A stretch of DNA of 64,000 nucleotides from Lactovum miscens (lineage in GTDB: Bacteria; Bacillota; Bacilli; Lactobacillales; Streptococcaceae), in NCBI RefSeq assembly GCF_014202895.1, contig NZ_JACHHV010000007.1, positions 1 through 64,000 on the forward strand. The letters are read 5' to 3'. A program made the translations under genes and the position numbers. Every line of letters starts with the position of its first letter. Positions within the stretch are counted from its first letter, which is position 1. Shown piece after piece: positions 15,061 to 24,162 of this stretch. Below the pieces are notes generated by a model. It was given only the letters and a program-made list of their open reading frames with translations. It had not been told where the DNA came from and ran no database searches.

Positions 15061-15125
15061 AACAAAAAAACTCCGATGTGCTCGAAGTTGTCCTAACTCT
15101 ATTTTAGCACATAGGAGGTGCATTT

Positions 15126-15527
15126 GTGGCAAGTAAAATTGACATTTTACTCGAAAATTATTTTTTAGGAAACATACAAAAATGGATAGATGCACGTATC
15201 CACCAGATAACATACAAAGAAAAAATGGATAATCTTGGAATCAAATCTCAATCGACTGGAATATCACCTCAAGAGTCTCAACTAATGGCTAAAGAAGAGT
15301 TGGAGAAAAAGATAAATAGTGATGTTGATATTATGAGATGGCGTGATCAGATCTATTGGATTGAGTATTGGTTACCGAGTTATCCAGACGTTGAAAGGAT
15401 ATATCGAACGTATTATTCTAAACAAGAGAAATACTTAGGTGTCTCATTAGATCTTGATATGAGCGAGCGTTCAGTTTACTCACGTCGCAGTCTCTTCAAG
15501 GAGACTCTGTGCCAGTGGATTAGGTGA
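15126..15527 (+). CDS. ArpU/DUF1492-like late transcription regulator
   Basis: A 133-residue protein with a helical N-terminus, SPQESQLMAKEEL in the middle and a C-terminal sigma-like helix-turn-helix, LDLDMSERSVYSRRSLFKETLCQWI. This matches the ArpU/DUF1492 regulators that switch on late phage genes. Start is GTG at 15126 with a near-perfect AGGAGGTG upstream, no ATG being suitable. It lies at the early/late border, just before the packaging genes, as expected for its role. Confidence 0.8.
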   Translation: MASKIDILLENYFLGNIQKWIDARIHQITYKEKMDNLGIKSQSTGISPQESQLMAKEELEKKINSDVDIMRWRDQIYWIEYWLPSYPDVERIYRTYYSKQEKYLGVSLDLDMSERSVYSRRSLFKETLCQWIR

Positions 15528-15639
15528 AATGCTCCCCGATTTTGTGCAGTTTTTGTGCAGTTTTGTTTCCGATTGTTTGCCGATTCTTTGCAGTTTTTAA
15601 GCAGAAAAGATTGGTACACTATTAACATGGATTAATTTA

Positions 15640-15672
15640 AAAAGCGTTTGTCACTGACAGGCGCTTTTCTTG
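15640..15672 (+). terminator. terminator after the late regulator
   Basis: A 13-bp stem AAAAGCGTTTGTC (15640-15652)/GACAGGCGCTTTT (15656-15668) with loop ACT and two G-T pairs, followed by TTTTCTTGTT. Marks the end of the early transcript. Upstream 15541-15605 has repeated TTTGTGCAG/TTTGCAG words, possibly late-promoter or regulator sites. Confidence 0.75.
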
Positions 15673-15725
15673 TTGGTGTGGCGAATGAAGTCCATTAAAT
15701 GCAGAGAGGGATGCAGCCAATATAT

Positions 15726-15796
15726 AGGAGTTTAGATCAACGGTAGATCAACAGTCTCCAAAACTGTTAATGCAGGTTCGAATCCTGTGATTCCTG
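15726..15796 (+). tRNA. tRNA-Trp (anticodon CCA), phage-borne
   Basis: A full cloverleaf: acceptor AGGAGTT (15726-15732) with GATTCCT (15789-15795), D stem GATC/GATC, anticodon stem ACAGT/ACTGT with loop CTCCAAA (anticodon CCA at 15758-15760), T stem GCAGG/CCTGT with TTCGAAT, discriminator G at 15796, right for Trp. CCA is not encoded. It sits between the late regulator and HNH gene. Confidence 0.85.
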
Positions 15797-15797
15797 T

Positions 15798-15893
15798 TGG
15801 GACGTTGGACAGAAATATTTATACATTCAGCACATTTAGATGTGGCGGAAACTTATTAATTTGATCTTACGAGTTCGATTCTCGTAGTCCCAT
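15798..15893 (+). other. tRNA-like remnant
   Basis: TGGGAC (15798-15803) pairs with GTCCCA (15887-15892), and next to it lies an intact T arm ACGAG-TTCGATT-CTCGT (15869-15885). The 65 bases between do not give clean D and anticodon arms, though CACA/TGTG near 15831-15844 could be a decayed anticodon stem. Reads as a degraded second phage tRNA. Confidence 0.45.
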
Positions 15894-15924
15894 TAGTTTA
15901 GAAGTTTAGAAAGTGAGGTGTCTC

Positions 15925-16431
15925 ATGCCAATGACTGGCAGATGTCGTGAACCAAATTGTCACAATCTGGTTATTAGGCCACTCCACTATTGCAATACCC
16001 ATGCTGATAAAGAAGTGGCATATCAAGAGAGTAGGCAACGGTGGGCGAATCAAGACAATAGTAAACGATATAAAGATTACGACAGGAAACGCAATGAAGA
16101 TCCGTTGAAATCTGAACAACATAAGTTCTACCAGACAAAGCAATGGAAGTCATTAAGACGTGTCGCAATCGCTCGTGACAATGGTCTGTGTCAGTACTGT
16201 CTCTCACGAGGTAGGGTAAGGACAGGTAAGATAGTAGATCACATCGTGCCTTACGAGATACAACCATCTAATCGATCTAACTTAGACAACTTAGCATACT
16301 GTTGCAGCTACTGCCACAAACATAAGACTGAATGGGAACAGATTTATTATGGCACGGGATTTGGGAACAAACATAAGGATGTCGTTTTAGTTAGAAAAGT
16401 TAGTGACATCCCTGACTTAAAAACGCCCTGA
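15925..16431 (+). CDS. HNH endonuclease (packaging-associated)
   Basis: A 168-residue HNH protein with N-terminal zinc ligands (CREPNCHN, HYCNTHAD), a second pair CQYC, the HNH core IVDHIVPYEI with LDNLAYCCSYCHKHKT. Phages of this type need the HNH protein next to terminase for cos cleavage. The ATG at 15925 is chosen with GAGGTG upstream; a GTG at 15913 also fits the frame. Its position just before terS supports a cos-packaging role. Confidence 0.85.
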   Translation: MPMTGRCREPNCHNLVIRPLHYCNTHADKEVAYQESRQRWANQDNSKRYKDYDRKRNEDPLKSEQHKFYQTKQWKSLRRVAIARDNGLCQYCLSRGRVRTGKIVDHIVPYEIQPSNRSNLDNLAYCCSYCHKHKTEWEQIYYGTGFGNKHKDVVLVRKVSDIPDLKTP

Positions 16432-16555
16432 TATTTTGCACCCCCGGGTTACTAATACTATGGAGAAACCACGCACATAAGGGTCATCTTACGAAAGACT
16501 TCATTTTTTTATTTTTTTTACTAGGGGGGGTACCCCAAAACAGGAAAGGAGAGCT
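16432..16555. other. candidate cos region
   Basis: Between HNH and terS lie GC-rich blocks unusual here: CACCCCCGGG near 16439-16448, CACGCACATAAGGG near 16472, and a perfect palindrome GGGGTACCCC at 16527-16536 after a T/A tract. In related cos phages the cohesive end lies next to the HNH and terminase genes. The exact cut cannot be read from sequence. Confidence 0.3.
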
Positions 16556-17008
16556 ATGACTAAAAAAATGTTTAAAGATATCAACGACGGGCATTTAAGC
16601 TATCAGCCTCCAGACCACCTTGGTAGGAAAGCAAAAGCGATTTGGCGTAAAGTTGTCCTTTTTTTAGAAACACAAAAACCAATTGAGCGAATAGATCAGA
16701 CACTGGTTGAAATGTATTGTACTCAATATGAAATCTATCGAAATTCTTATGAACACATAAAAGAGCATGGCGAAGTTCAAGCAATGTATAAACCTATTCA
16801 AGATATGACTGGAAAAATAATTGATAAGTCCTTCCAAGGATATAAACGAAATCCAATGACTCAAATTTACTCTGACTCAATTAAGAATCTGGCAAAGATT
16901 GGATCTGAACTGGGCTTGTCTCCTAAATCACGTTCGGAATTAATGGGATTGAATGTTCAAGAAGACAATGAAGAAGATGATGGAATGGGTGCGTTCTTTG
17001 ATGACTAA
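16556..17008 (+). CDS. terS: terminase small subunit (P27 family)
   Basis: A 150-residue DNA-recognition subunit: PDHLGRKAKAIWRKVV at the start and the helical middle IDQTLVEMYCTQYEIYR are typical of P27-type small terminases; acidic C-terminal tail. GGAAAGGAGAG precedes the ATG. Overlaps terL by eight bases. Binds at cos and loads the large subunit. Confidence 0.85.
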   Translation: MTKKMFKDINDGHLSYQPPDHLGRKAKAIWRKVVLFLETQKPIERIDQTLVEMYCTQYEIYRNSYEHIKEHGEVQAMYKPIQDMTGKIIDKSFQGYKRNPMTQIYSDSIKNLAKIGSELGLSPKSRSELMGLNVQEDNEEDDGMGAFFDD

Positions 17009-18908
17009 GAAGATTGATTTAACACAAACACATGATGTCTTAGGCGATTATCATTCAATTGACTATTCTGGATTAAAAGAAAAATATCCTGATCCTGGTA
17101 CGAAATATGCTTTTGATGTTTTAGATGAAAAAATAGTGACTGGATATTTAATGAAGCTTGCTTGCTTCAGGCATTTACAAGATTTGAAACGAATAGGCAG
17201 CAGTGATTTCCCATATGACTATTCATTAAAACATGTTAAGCGTTTAATGATGTTTGCTAAAATGTCTCCAAACGTAGACACGATGGAGCCGACAAAATTA
17301 ATGCCATGGCAAGAGTTTATGCTCTCATCATTAATTGGTTGGCGAAACAAAGAAGGCAGTAAACGATTCGGCCGTGCGGTTATTTCAGTTGGTCGTGGTC
17401 AAGGTAAAACGTATATGCTAGCCATATTAATGGCTTACTCATATTTTGTAGAAAGTCGTGGTTTAAGTAACCAGGACTTTTTGGTTTCTTCTATTAATGC
17501 CAAACAAACTGGTAAGCTTTACGGCTATTTAAAATCAATGATCAATGTGATTCAAACAATAAATCCATGGAAAAAAATAGCAGATAAGAATGATTTGAGT
17601 TTGCAAGCCGATAAGATCATTATGCGAAACACAAACAATGTGATTCGACCTATTTCTTATGAGTCTGGCCAATACGATTCTTACCATTTCACAACCGCTA
17701 TTTTTGATGAAATCGGAGAAATTAAAAGCCGAGAAAAGATATCTAAGATTGTTTCTGGTCAAGTCAAAGTGCCTAACCGACAGTTCATTCAGATTTCAAC
17801 TGCTTATCCAGACCCTACAGTGCCTTTTCACGAAGATGAAAGAATGTTACAGCAGGCAATGGAACAAGATTGGAATAGAGATGCAGATACTTACCTTTGC
17901 TTAATCTGGTCAAATGACAGCCTTGATGAAACTTATAAGCCTGAAACGTGGGTAAAATCAAACCCATTATTAGACTTGCCAACTGAACATGACAATCTCA
18001 TGCAGGGGTTGCTTGATAAACGAGATACCGATTCAATGACGGGTGCGATTGCAGACTTTCAATGTAAAAATCTTAATATGTGGCTGTCTTCGGATGTAGA
18101 TAGTTATTTGAATCTTGCAGACGTAGAGCGTGCAGTCATACCAGAATTCAAAAAATATGGTCGGAAAGTATACATTGGCATTGATTATTCAATGTTTTCT
18201 GATAACACAGCGATTTCTTCTGTTTTTCCCTATCTGGATGAAGAAGAAAAGCCAAAATGGCACGTTGAAGAACATTCATTTATTCCGTGGCAGGCAGCAG
18301 GCTCTATTGAAGCTAAGGAAAAGCAAGACGGAATAAACTACCGGGAACTTGAAAAGCAAGATTTTTGTACGATTACAAGTCATCCACAAGGCTTGATTAA
18401 TGATGATGAAGTCTATGAATGGATAGTTAACTATATTGAAGATAATAACCTTGATGTGATTTTCTTTGGTTATGATGCCATGGGAATTACAAAAGTGATT
18501 CAAATGCTTTTAAACAATACCGGATTCAATTTGAATCCAATCCGGCAACGGACAAGCGAGTTAAAAGACCCCACGAAGTTTTTACAGAAAATATTTGTTG
18601 AAAGCACAATTAGCCGACTGGATGATCCAATCATGGAAAAAGCATTGCTACACGCTGTTTTAAGAGAAGACTCAATCGGAATCCAAGTAGATAAGCGTAA
18701 AGCAACCTTAAAAATAGATGTAGTTGATGCGATTATTGATGCACTGTATCAAGGCATGAATCATTTTGAGGACTATGGCATGGCAAATGACAAGAGTTGG
18801 CAAGTTGAACATATGACACCGCAAGAAGTTTTGGACTGGTTTAAGAACCAAGAATCAGGGCTTACAGATGAAATAGATGAAGAGGACTGGAACGATGAAG
18901 ATTTTTAG
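17001..18908 (+). CDS. terL: terminase large subunit
   Basis: A 635-residue packaging ATPase/nuclease. Walker A VGRGQGKT at about 130-137, Walker B AIFDEIGE at about 234, then a C-terminal nuclease domain with IGIDYSMFSDNTA near 395 and DAIIDALYQG near the end. The ATG at 17001 overlaps terS (ATGACTAA); an upstream in-frame ATG at 16953 lacks a ribosome binding site. Terminase_1-like, HK97-type packaging. Confidence 0.92.
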   Translation: MTKKIDLTQTHDVLGDYHSIDYSGLKEKYPDPGTKYAFDVLDEKIVTGYLMKLACFRHLQDLKRIGSSDFPYDYSLKHVKRLMMFAKMSPNVDTMEPTKLMPWQEFMLSSLIGWRNKEGSKRFGRAVISVGRGQGKTYMLAILMAYSYFVESRGLSNQDFLVSSINAKQTGKLYGYLKSMINVIQTINPWKKIADKNDLSLQADKIIMRNTNNVIRPISYESGQYDSYHFTTAIFDEIGEIKSREKISKIVSGQVKVPNRQFIQISTAYPDPTVPFHEDERMLQQAMEQDWNRDADTYLCLIWSNDSLDETYKPETWVKSNPLLDLPTEHDNLMQGLLDKRDTDSMTGAIADFQCKNLNMWLSSDVDSYLNLADVERAVIPEFKKYGRKVYIGIDYSMFSDNTAISSVFPYLDEEEKPKWHVEEHSFIPWQAAGSIEAKEKQDGINYRELEKQDFCTITSHPQGLINDDEVYEWIVNYIEDNNLDVIFFGYDAMGITKVIQMLLNNTGFNLNPIRQRTSELKDPTKFLQKIFVESTISRLDDPIMEKALLHAVLREDSIGIQVDKRKATLKIDVVDAIIDALYQGMNHFEDYGMANDKSWQVEHMTPQEVLDWFKNQESGLTDEIDEEDWNDEDF

Positions 18909-19086
18909 GAACTTGTTTTCCTTAGTTTGGCAAGTATTTGATGTACTGATGTTTATTGCCTTTGCAATCACAATATCAATCACAATGTTTAAGTGGAATG
19001 CAACGGCAGGTGGAATCACTCTATCTGTTGTTTTTATTTTGGCTGGGATAATCTCAGAATTTATAGGTAAAAAAGGAGGTGATTAA
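18895..19086 (+). CDS. DUF1056-like small membrane protein
   Basis: A 63-residue protein with two hydrophobic helices (about 8-28 and 36-54) and a basic end. The ATG at 18895 lies inside the terL end. Small DUF1056 proteins occupy this position between terL and portal in lactococcal phages; function unknown. GGAGGT at its 3' end is the portal ribosome binding site. Confidence 0.65.
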   Translation: MKIFRNLFSLVWQVFDVLMFIAFAITISITMFKWNATAGGITLSVVFILAGIISEFIGKKGGD

Positions 19087-19088
19087 GT

Positions 19089-20315
19089 TTGCCAATATTT
19101 AATTTTGCTGAACTCAGCAAAAATGACATCGTCAATCAAACAGGTGATCCGCCACTTGGATCAATGGATAGTTTTTTCCCAGACGGGAACGATGCATTAA
19201 TCATGGATAGTTTTCTGGGAAGTAATCAGTGGGTGTCTGCAAGGGCGGCCTTAAAAAATCCTGACTTGTTCTCAATTATTAACTTAATGTCGAATGATCT
19301 CGCAAATGTCATGTTGAAAGCAGATAAGAGCAAAGCCCAAGGTATCATCGATCATCCAAGCACGAATGCAAGCTATCATGGCTTTTGGCAATCTGTATGG
19401 GCGCAACTCCTTATAGGCGGCGAAGCATTTGCCTACAGGTGGAGAAACGCAAACGGAAACGACGTGAAGTGGGAGTATTTAAGACCTTCGCAAGTCAGTA
19501 CATTCTACTTTGAGTACGAAAATGGCATGTATTACAACATAACATTTGAGGATCCAAAGATACCGCCTCTCTTTCAAGTCCCACAATCAGACATTTTGCA
19601 TTTCAGATTATTCTCGATTGACGGAGGAAGAACTGGAATGAGTCCCCTCATTTCAATGAATGATACTTTATCAATCAAACGTGAATCAAATCGATTAACG
19701 ATGAGTTCACTTCGGAATGCGATGAATGCAAATGGTGTTTTGAAAGTCCAAAACGGTGGATTGCTTGACGATAAAACGAAGGCAGCTCGCTCTCGTAGAT
19801 TCATGAAGACGGTTAGAAATAGCAATGGCGGCCCATTGGTGCTTGACGATCTTGAAACCTATACGCCTTTAGAAATTAAAACGAATGTTGCTCAATTGCT
19901 CAGCCAAACAGATTGGACTTCTAAGCAGTTTGCAAAAGTATATGGCATTCCAGATACCTATGTTGGTGGTCAAGGTGATCAACAAAGCTCGCTCGATCAA
20001 ATCAAAGGATTATATGCGCATGCATTGAAACGTTACCTGAGTGCTGTAGTGAGCGAATTAGAATACAAGCAAGGTACGAAGATTACAACAGATATGCGAC
20101 AAGTCGTTGACCCACTTGGTGAATCAATGATGACCTCTATTGCAAATCTTGTAAGATATGGCACTTTAGCCCAGAATCAAGGGCTTTTTGTTTTGCAGAA
20201 AGCAGGGTTTGTCGAAAATGATTTACCCGAACCTAAAAATATGAACCCTGTCATCACAAACGTGAAGGGAACAGATTTAAATGAAGTTTCAACACCACTG
20301 AAGGGAGGTGATTAG
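19089..20315 (+). CDS. portal protein (HK97 family)
   Basis: A 408-residue portal subunit forming the dodecameric DNA entry ring. Family features include a FSIINLMSNDLANV segment, ILHFRLFSIDGGRTGMSPL and the C-terminal YGIPDTYVGG. Start is TTG at 19089 behind AAAGGAGGT; no nearby ATG fits. Followed by the protease and capsid genes in standard order. Confidence 0.9.
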   Translation: MPIFNFAELSKNDIVNQTGDPPLGSMDSFFPDGNDALIMDSFLGSNQWVSARAALKNPDLFSIINLMSNDLANVMLKADKSKAQGIIDHPSTNASYHGFWQSVWAQLLIGGEAFAYRWRNANGNDVKWEYLRPSQVSTFYFEYENGMYYNITFEDPKIPPLFQVPQSDILHFRLFSIDGGRTGMSPLISMNDTLSIKRESNRLTMSSLRNAMNANGVLKVQNGGLLDDKTKAARSRRFMKTVRNSNGGPLVLDDLETYTPLEIKTNVAQLLSQTDWTSKQFAKVYGIPDTYVGGQGDQQSSLDQIKGLYAHALKRYLSAVVSELEYKQGTKITTDMRQVVDPLGESMMTSIANLVRYGTLAQNQGLFVLQKAGFVENDLPEPKNMNPVITNVKGTDLNEVSTPLKGGD

Positions 20316-20343
20316 ATGACTAATCTTAGAAAGGAGGTAATAA

Positions 20344-21174
20344 ATGACGATTGTAATTGACGTCAAAGGCGACATCGTTGACAACGACACTGCAAATTAT
20401 TTTGAGATGATCAACAATGAATTAGGAATCTCTCTTGATTATTGCAGCCCATCGAAAATTAATAAAGCCTTGTTATCCGATGATGACGAAGTCGAACTTA
20501 ATATCGCTTCAAACGGTGGGGAAGTGTTTGCGGCAAGTGAGATTTACACAGTTTTACGCTCCTCACACAAAAATATTATTGCAAATATTCAAGGGTTAGC
20601 CGCTTCGGCAGCTTCTGTCATAGCAATGGCTGGCGACACAGTTAATATTTCTCCGACCGCACAAATCATGATTCATAAAGCTCTGAGTAACTCGGTCGGG
20701 AATGCGGATGACTTTGAACACGAAGCCAGTGTATTGAATGGAGTGGATCAATCTATTGCAGCAGCTTACGAGTTGAAAACTGGGATGAGTGAGACAGAGA
20801 TTTTACAGTTAATGTCAAATTCGACTTGGATGAATGCTAAAACCGCGGTTGACAAAGGCTTCGCAGATAACATCATGACTTTTTCGGAAGTATCTCCAGT
20901 AATAATGAACTCATTAAGCGCAATTCCTACTAAAAAATCAATGAATAAATTTATTGATTTGATTAAAAATCAAAAAGTTAAAAATAAAGCAACATGTTCT
21001 AATTGTGGATCTTCTGCAGATCCAGTCACTTGTCCGGAGTGTGGTAACGATACTTGTTGTCCAGACTGTGGATACTGCTCAGATTGTGGAAAAACCACAA
21101 TGAATAAAAAAACTAACAAAGCCGATTTACGTTCCCGTAAGTTGGCTATTTTATTAGACCAAAAAGGAGAATAA
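20344..21174 (+). CDS. ClpP-like prohead protease with Cys-rich tail
   Basis: A 276-residue serine protease. The ClpP core (about 1-195) shows LNIASNGGEVFAA, IQGLAASAASVIAMAGD with the catalytic Ser near residue 89, and IMIHKALS with the His near 114. It matures the procapsid by cutting scaffold and capsid. Unusually, residues about 218-248 add eight or more Cys in CxxC pairs (CSNC, CPEC, CCPDC, CSDC), a zinc-ribbon-like extension that ordinary phage ClpP proteins lack. AGGAGGT precedes the ATG. Confidence 0.85.
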   Translation: MTIVIDVKGDIVDNDTANYFEMINNELGISLDYCSPSKINKALLSDDDEVELNIASNGGEVFAASEIYTVLRSSHKNIIANIQGLAASAASVIAMAGDTVNISPTAQIMIHKALSNSVGNADDFEHEASVLNGVDQSIAAAYELKTGMSETEILQLMSNSTWMNAKTAVDKGFADNIMTFSEVSPVIMNSLSAIPTKKSMNKFIDLIKNQKVKNKATCSNCGSSADPVTCPECGNDTCCPDCGYCSDCGKTTMNKKTNKADLRSRKLAILLDQKGE

Positions 21175-21178
21175 AAAA

Positions 21179-22414
21179 ATGGGAATCAAACTTACCCTCA
21201 ACCAACTTAACGATGCATGGATTGCATCAGGAAACAAAGTCACTGACCTGAACGACCAAATTAATATGTCGCTCAATGATGACAAATTCTCAGCCGAATC
21301 AATGACTGAACTTAAAAATCAACGTGATAATGAAAAGTCACGTCGTGATGCACTACATGAACAGCTTATCGAATCGCAAGCTGAACAAGTCATTAATATG
21401 CGTGATGAAGATGTTAAGCCACTGGATAAAAAAGAAAAAGGCTTGAAAGCTAAATTTGTTTCTGATTTCGTCGCAATGGTGACTGATCCAATGGGCTTCC
21501 GTCTGAAAAATGCTGTTGGCTCTGCCGATATGGGTACTGGTACTGATTCAGGCGCTGGGCTTACAATTCCTCAAGATCTTCGCTACGAAATCAACCAATT
21601 GGTTCGCCAATACGATTCATTGCAAAAGTATGTACGTGTTGAAAATGTAACGACTCAATCCGGATCACGTGTTTACGAAAAATGGGCTGACGTTTTGCCA
21701 CTAACTATGCTTGACGATGAATCAACATCTATTCCAGATCTTGATAATCCAAAATTGCAGGTTATTAAATACCTTATTAAGCGTTATGCAGGTATCATCA
21801 CAGCAACTAATTCACTTTTGAAAGATACTGCTGATAACATTCTTGCTTGGTTGACTTCTTGGGTGGCTAAAAAAGTAGTAGTGACTCGTAACCAAGCAAT
21901 TATTGCAGTAATGGATGCAGCGCCTACTAAACCAACACTTACCAAGTTTGATGACATCATCACCATGATCAATACGGCTGTTGACCCAGCTGTTATTGCA
22001 ACATCAAGTTTAATGACTAACCAATCAGGCTTGAATCAACTTTCACTAGTTAAAACAGCAGTCGGTAAGTATTTACTTGAACCAGACCCAACACAACCAA
22101 ATACTTACTTAATTAAGGGTAAAAAGATCATCGTAGTAGCAGATCGTTGGTTGCCAAGCAAAGGAACTGTTAATGTCCCTGTTTATCCACTCTACTATGG
22201 CGATTTGAGCCAAGCAGTTACTTTATTTGACCGTGAAGACATGCAACTCACAACGACTAACGTTGGTGCAGGTGCGTTCGAAAGCGATACTACAAAGATT
22301 CGTGTCATTGATCGTTTCGATGTTAAAGCAACTGATTCTGATGCTTTCGTGGCTGGATCATTCGCTAAGATTGCAGACCAAGTAGGTAACGTTATATCTA
22401 CACCAGCTTCTTAA
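21179..22414 (+). CDS. major capsid protein (HK97 fold)
   Basis: A 411-residue HK97-type capsid precursor. Residues about 1-105 are a charged helical delta domain expected to be removed by the protease (MTELKNQRDNEKSRRDAL), and the mature part begins near the GAGLTIPQDLRYEI segment, with a conserved IVVADRWLPS and a C-terminal FDREDMQLTTT. Four bases after the protease stop. Structural core of the head. Confidence 0.92.
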   Translation: MGIKLTLNQLNDAWIASGNKVTDLNDQINMSLNDDKFSAESMTELKNQRDNEKSRRDALHEQLIESQAEQVINMRDEDVKPLDKKEKGLKAKFVSDFVAMVTDPMGFRLKNAVGSADMGTGTDSGAGLTIPQDLRYEINQLVRQYDSLQKYVRVENVTTQSGSRVYEKWADVLPLTMLDDESTSIPDLDNPKLQVIKYLIKRYAGIITATNSLLKDTADNILAWLTSWVAKKVVVTRNQAIIAVMDAAPTKPTLTKFDDIITMINTAVDPAVIATSSLMTNQSGLNQLSLVKTAVGKYLLEPDPTQPNTYLIKGKKIIVVADRWLPSKGTVNVPVYPLYYGDLSQAVTLFDREDMQLTTTNVGAGAFESDTTKIRVIDRFDVKATDSDAFVAGSFAKIADQVGNVISTPAS

Positions 22415-22446
22415 TAGACTGATAGAAAAAATAGAGGAGGGATAGA

Positions 22447-22776
22447 ATGAGCGTTGCACTTGATGATTTGAAAGAGCAACTTAGAGTAGATGGAACTGAT
22501 GATGATACGTCGTTACAGGCATATCTTGATGCTTCAAAATCTTGGATACAGAATGCAGTCACTTCAGACAGTGCAGACGTTCTTTTCTTTTCTGAATCGA
22601 ATGTTCAGCCACTGTCTAATATCGCAGTCGTTAGCTTGGCAATGGAAATGTGGGCGAATCGCTCACTCTCTATGCCTTTATCAACCGTTACAGATATGAT
22701 GATTGGACAAATGCGCGGCCTGTATTCAGCTTGGAAAGAGGCTCAAGAAGAACTAGCTTCTACAACTAGCGCTTAG
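22447..22776 (+). CDS. head-tail connector (gp6-like)
   Basis: A 109-residue helical protein with the opening VALDDLKEQLRVDGTDDDTSL typical of phage gp6-like DNA-packaging connectors, which bind beneath the portal. GGAGGG precedes the ATG. First of the connector cluster after the capsid. Confidence 0.85.
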   Translation: MSVALDDLKEQLRVDGTDDDTSLQAYLDASKSWIQNAVTSDSADVLFFSESNVQPLSNIAVVSLAMEMWANRSLSMPLSTVTDMMIGQMRGLYSAWKEAQEELASTTSA

Positions 22777-22784
22777 GAGGATAA

Positions 22785-23132
22785 ATGGCAAATAAATATA
22801 GTCCAAATGATCTAAATAGGCGCTGTAAAATTGGTTCATTCAAGACTACTAAAACAAAGTCTGGAGGGAGTAAACAAGAATTAGACACGGATAACGCATT
22901 AACTGTTTGGTACGGTGCGAAGACTCGAAGTTTAGTACTTCAACTTGGGCTGTCAACAGAAGCAAAAGATGATTTTGAAATCGTTGTGAGGCACAATACC
23001 CAATATATTGATATGGGGGCTGTAATGATAGGTACTGATTTGTACGAAATCATCAATGTTTCGCCAGATGATTCAGCAAAATTGGTTACGTATGATTTCA
23101 TCACTTTAAGGAAAGTCACGAAAGGAACATAA
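22785..23132 (+). CDS. head-tail adaptor / head closure protein
   Basis: A 115-residue beta-rich protein (DLNRRCKIGSF, YIDMGAVMIGTDLYEIINV) like SPP1 gp16-type head-tail joining proteins. Position between connector and DUF806 supports this. AGGAGG before the ATG. Confidence 0.78.
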   Translation: MANKYSPNDLNRRCKIGSFKTTKTKSGGSKQELDTDNALTVWYGAKTRSLVLQLGLSTEAKDDFEIVVRHNTQYIDMGAVMIGTDLYEIINVSPDDSAKLVTYDFITLRKVTKGT

Positions 23133-23134
23133 TT

Positions 23135-23524
23135 TTGAAAAGACCAACAGAAATTGTTCAAGGATTAATAGAATCAAGTGGCTTTGCTTTTGATGAGATC
23201 TATGAAAACTCAATTCCGCCCGAAAATAGAGATGCTTCAAACGTCACCCAAATTTTACTCACTGAAAGTGAGGATATGCCATCAGATTATGGAAATTCAA
23301 ACTTTGTGAGGTTTAATTACGGCGTTTACATTCAAATATTTTATTCGGTGGAGACTGAAGTAGATACGATTTCGTCTGAACTTTCTCTCATGCAGTTTCT
23401 TGAAAGTAAAGGGTGGCTCGTCACTCAATCGAAACCAAGAATGGAGGACCCAGACACGCACCAGATAATTAAGAACTTGACCGTTCAAAAATCAATGACA
23501 CTCAGCGAGATAGCAAATAGCTAA
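23135..23524 (+). CDS. DUF806-like tail completion protein
   Basis: A 129-residue protein with the DUF806 pattern (EIVQGLIESSGFAFDEIYENSIP; GVYIQIFYSVE). In related phages it links head and tail. Start is TTG at 23135 with AAAGGA upstream. An HK97 gp10-like gene, normally just before it, is instead at 24825. Confidence 0.7.
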   Translation: MKRPTEIVQGLIESSGFAFDEIYENSIPPENRDASNVTQILLTESEDMPSDYGNSNFVRFNYGVYIQIFYSVETEVDTISSELSLMQFLESKGWLVTQSKPRMEDPDTHQIIKNLTVQKSMTLSEIANS

Positions 23525-23556
23525 CTCGTTTTTTAATACAAAAGGAGATACAAAAA

Positions 23557-24153
23557 ATGGCAGTAGTAGGTTTAAAACAAGTTACTCTTGCGTTGCTTGA
23601 TGACACAGGAGCAATTTTAGCAGGGACGTCTGGTCTTTCCACAAACGGAACGTTCCCGATCACAAATGATATGCTCGGTACTAAAACCGCAAATATCACA
23701 AATATTTCAAGCGCACCAACACTGATTTATGGAAATGACGGACAAGTTGATGCTTCAATCGCAAAGGGAACACCTTCCGTAGCGTTTGATTTCAATAATC
23801 TTCCAGCAGCAGTCAAAAATAAAGTGCTTGGTCGTGTGAATGACTCTAAAGGTGGGTACACACAAGGCAAAGTGCCAAAAATTGCAGTCTTGATTCAAAC
23901 AACTGAAATTGGCACGCTTGATGCGCAATACATTGGATTTGCAGCAGGCAAGATGAATGAAACTGCGTTGAACTTGCAGACAAATACGGCTACTGAAGTT
24001 CGTGTAGATGATGCATTAACATTCACTGCTTTCTCAGTTTCTAAATGGGGCGGACAAGCTATCAAATTCTTTGATGGCGGAGATGCTCAATTTACTGAAG
24101 CAACAATGATGTCAGATGTATTTACTGGTTACACTGTTCCATCAGCTGGATAA
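23557..24153 (+). CDS. major tail protein
   Basis: A 198-residue tail tube subunit of the phi13 type: MAVVGLKQVTLALLDDTGAI at the start, KGTPSVAFDFNNLP in the middle and a GYTVP end. AAAGGAGA precedes the ATG. Placed directly before the tail chaperones as in all siphophages. Confidence 0.85.
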   Translation: MAVVGLKQVTLALLDDTGAILAGTSGLSTNGTFPITNDMLGTKTANITNISSAPTLIYGNDGQVDASIAKGTPSVAFDFNNLPAAVKNKVLGRVNDSKGGYTQGKVPKIAVLIQTTEIGTLDAQYIGFAAGKMNETALNLQTNTATEVRVDDALTFTAFSVSKWGGQAIKFFDGGDAQFTEATMMSDVFTGYTVPSAG

Positions 24154-24162
24154 AAAATAGTT

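Noticed and set aside
20317-20361. 14-codon ORF with a good ribosome binding site between portal and protease genes
   Set aside because: It overlaps the protease start and its ribosome binding site context serves the protease; no sign of selection as a peptide.
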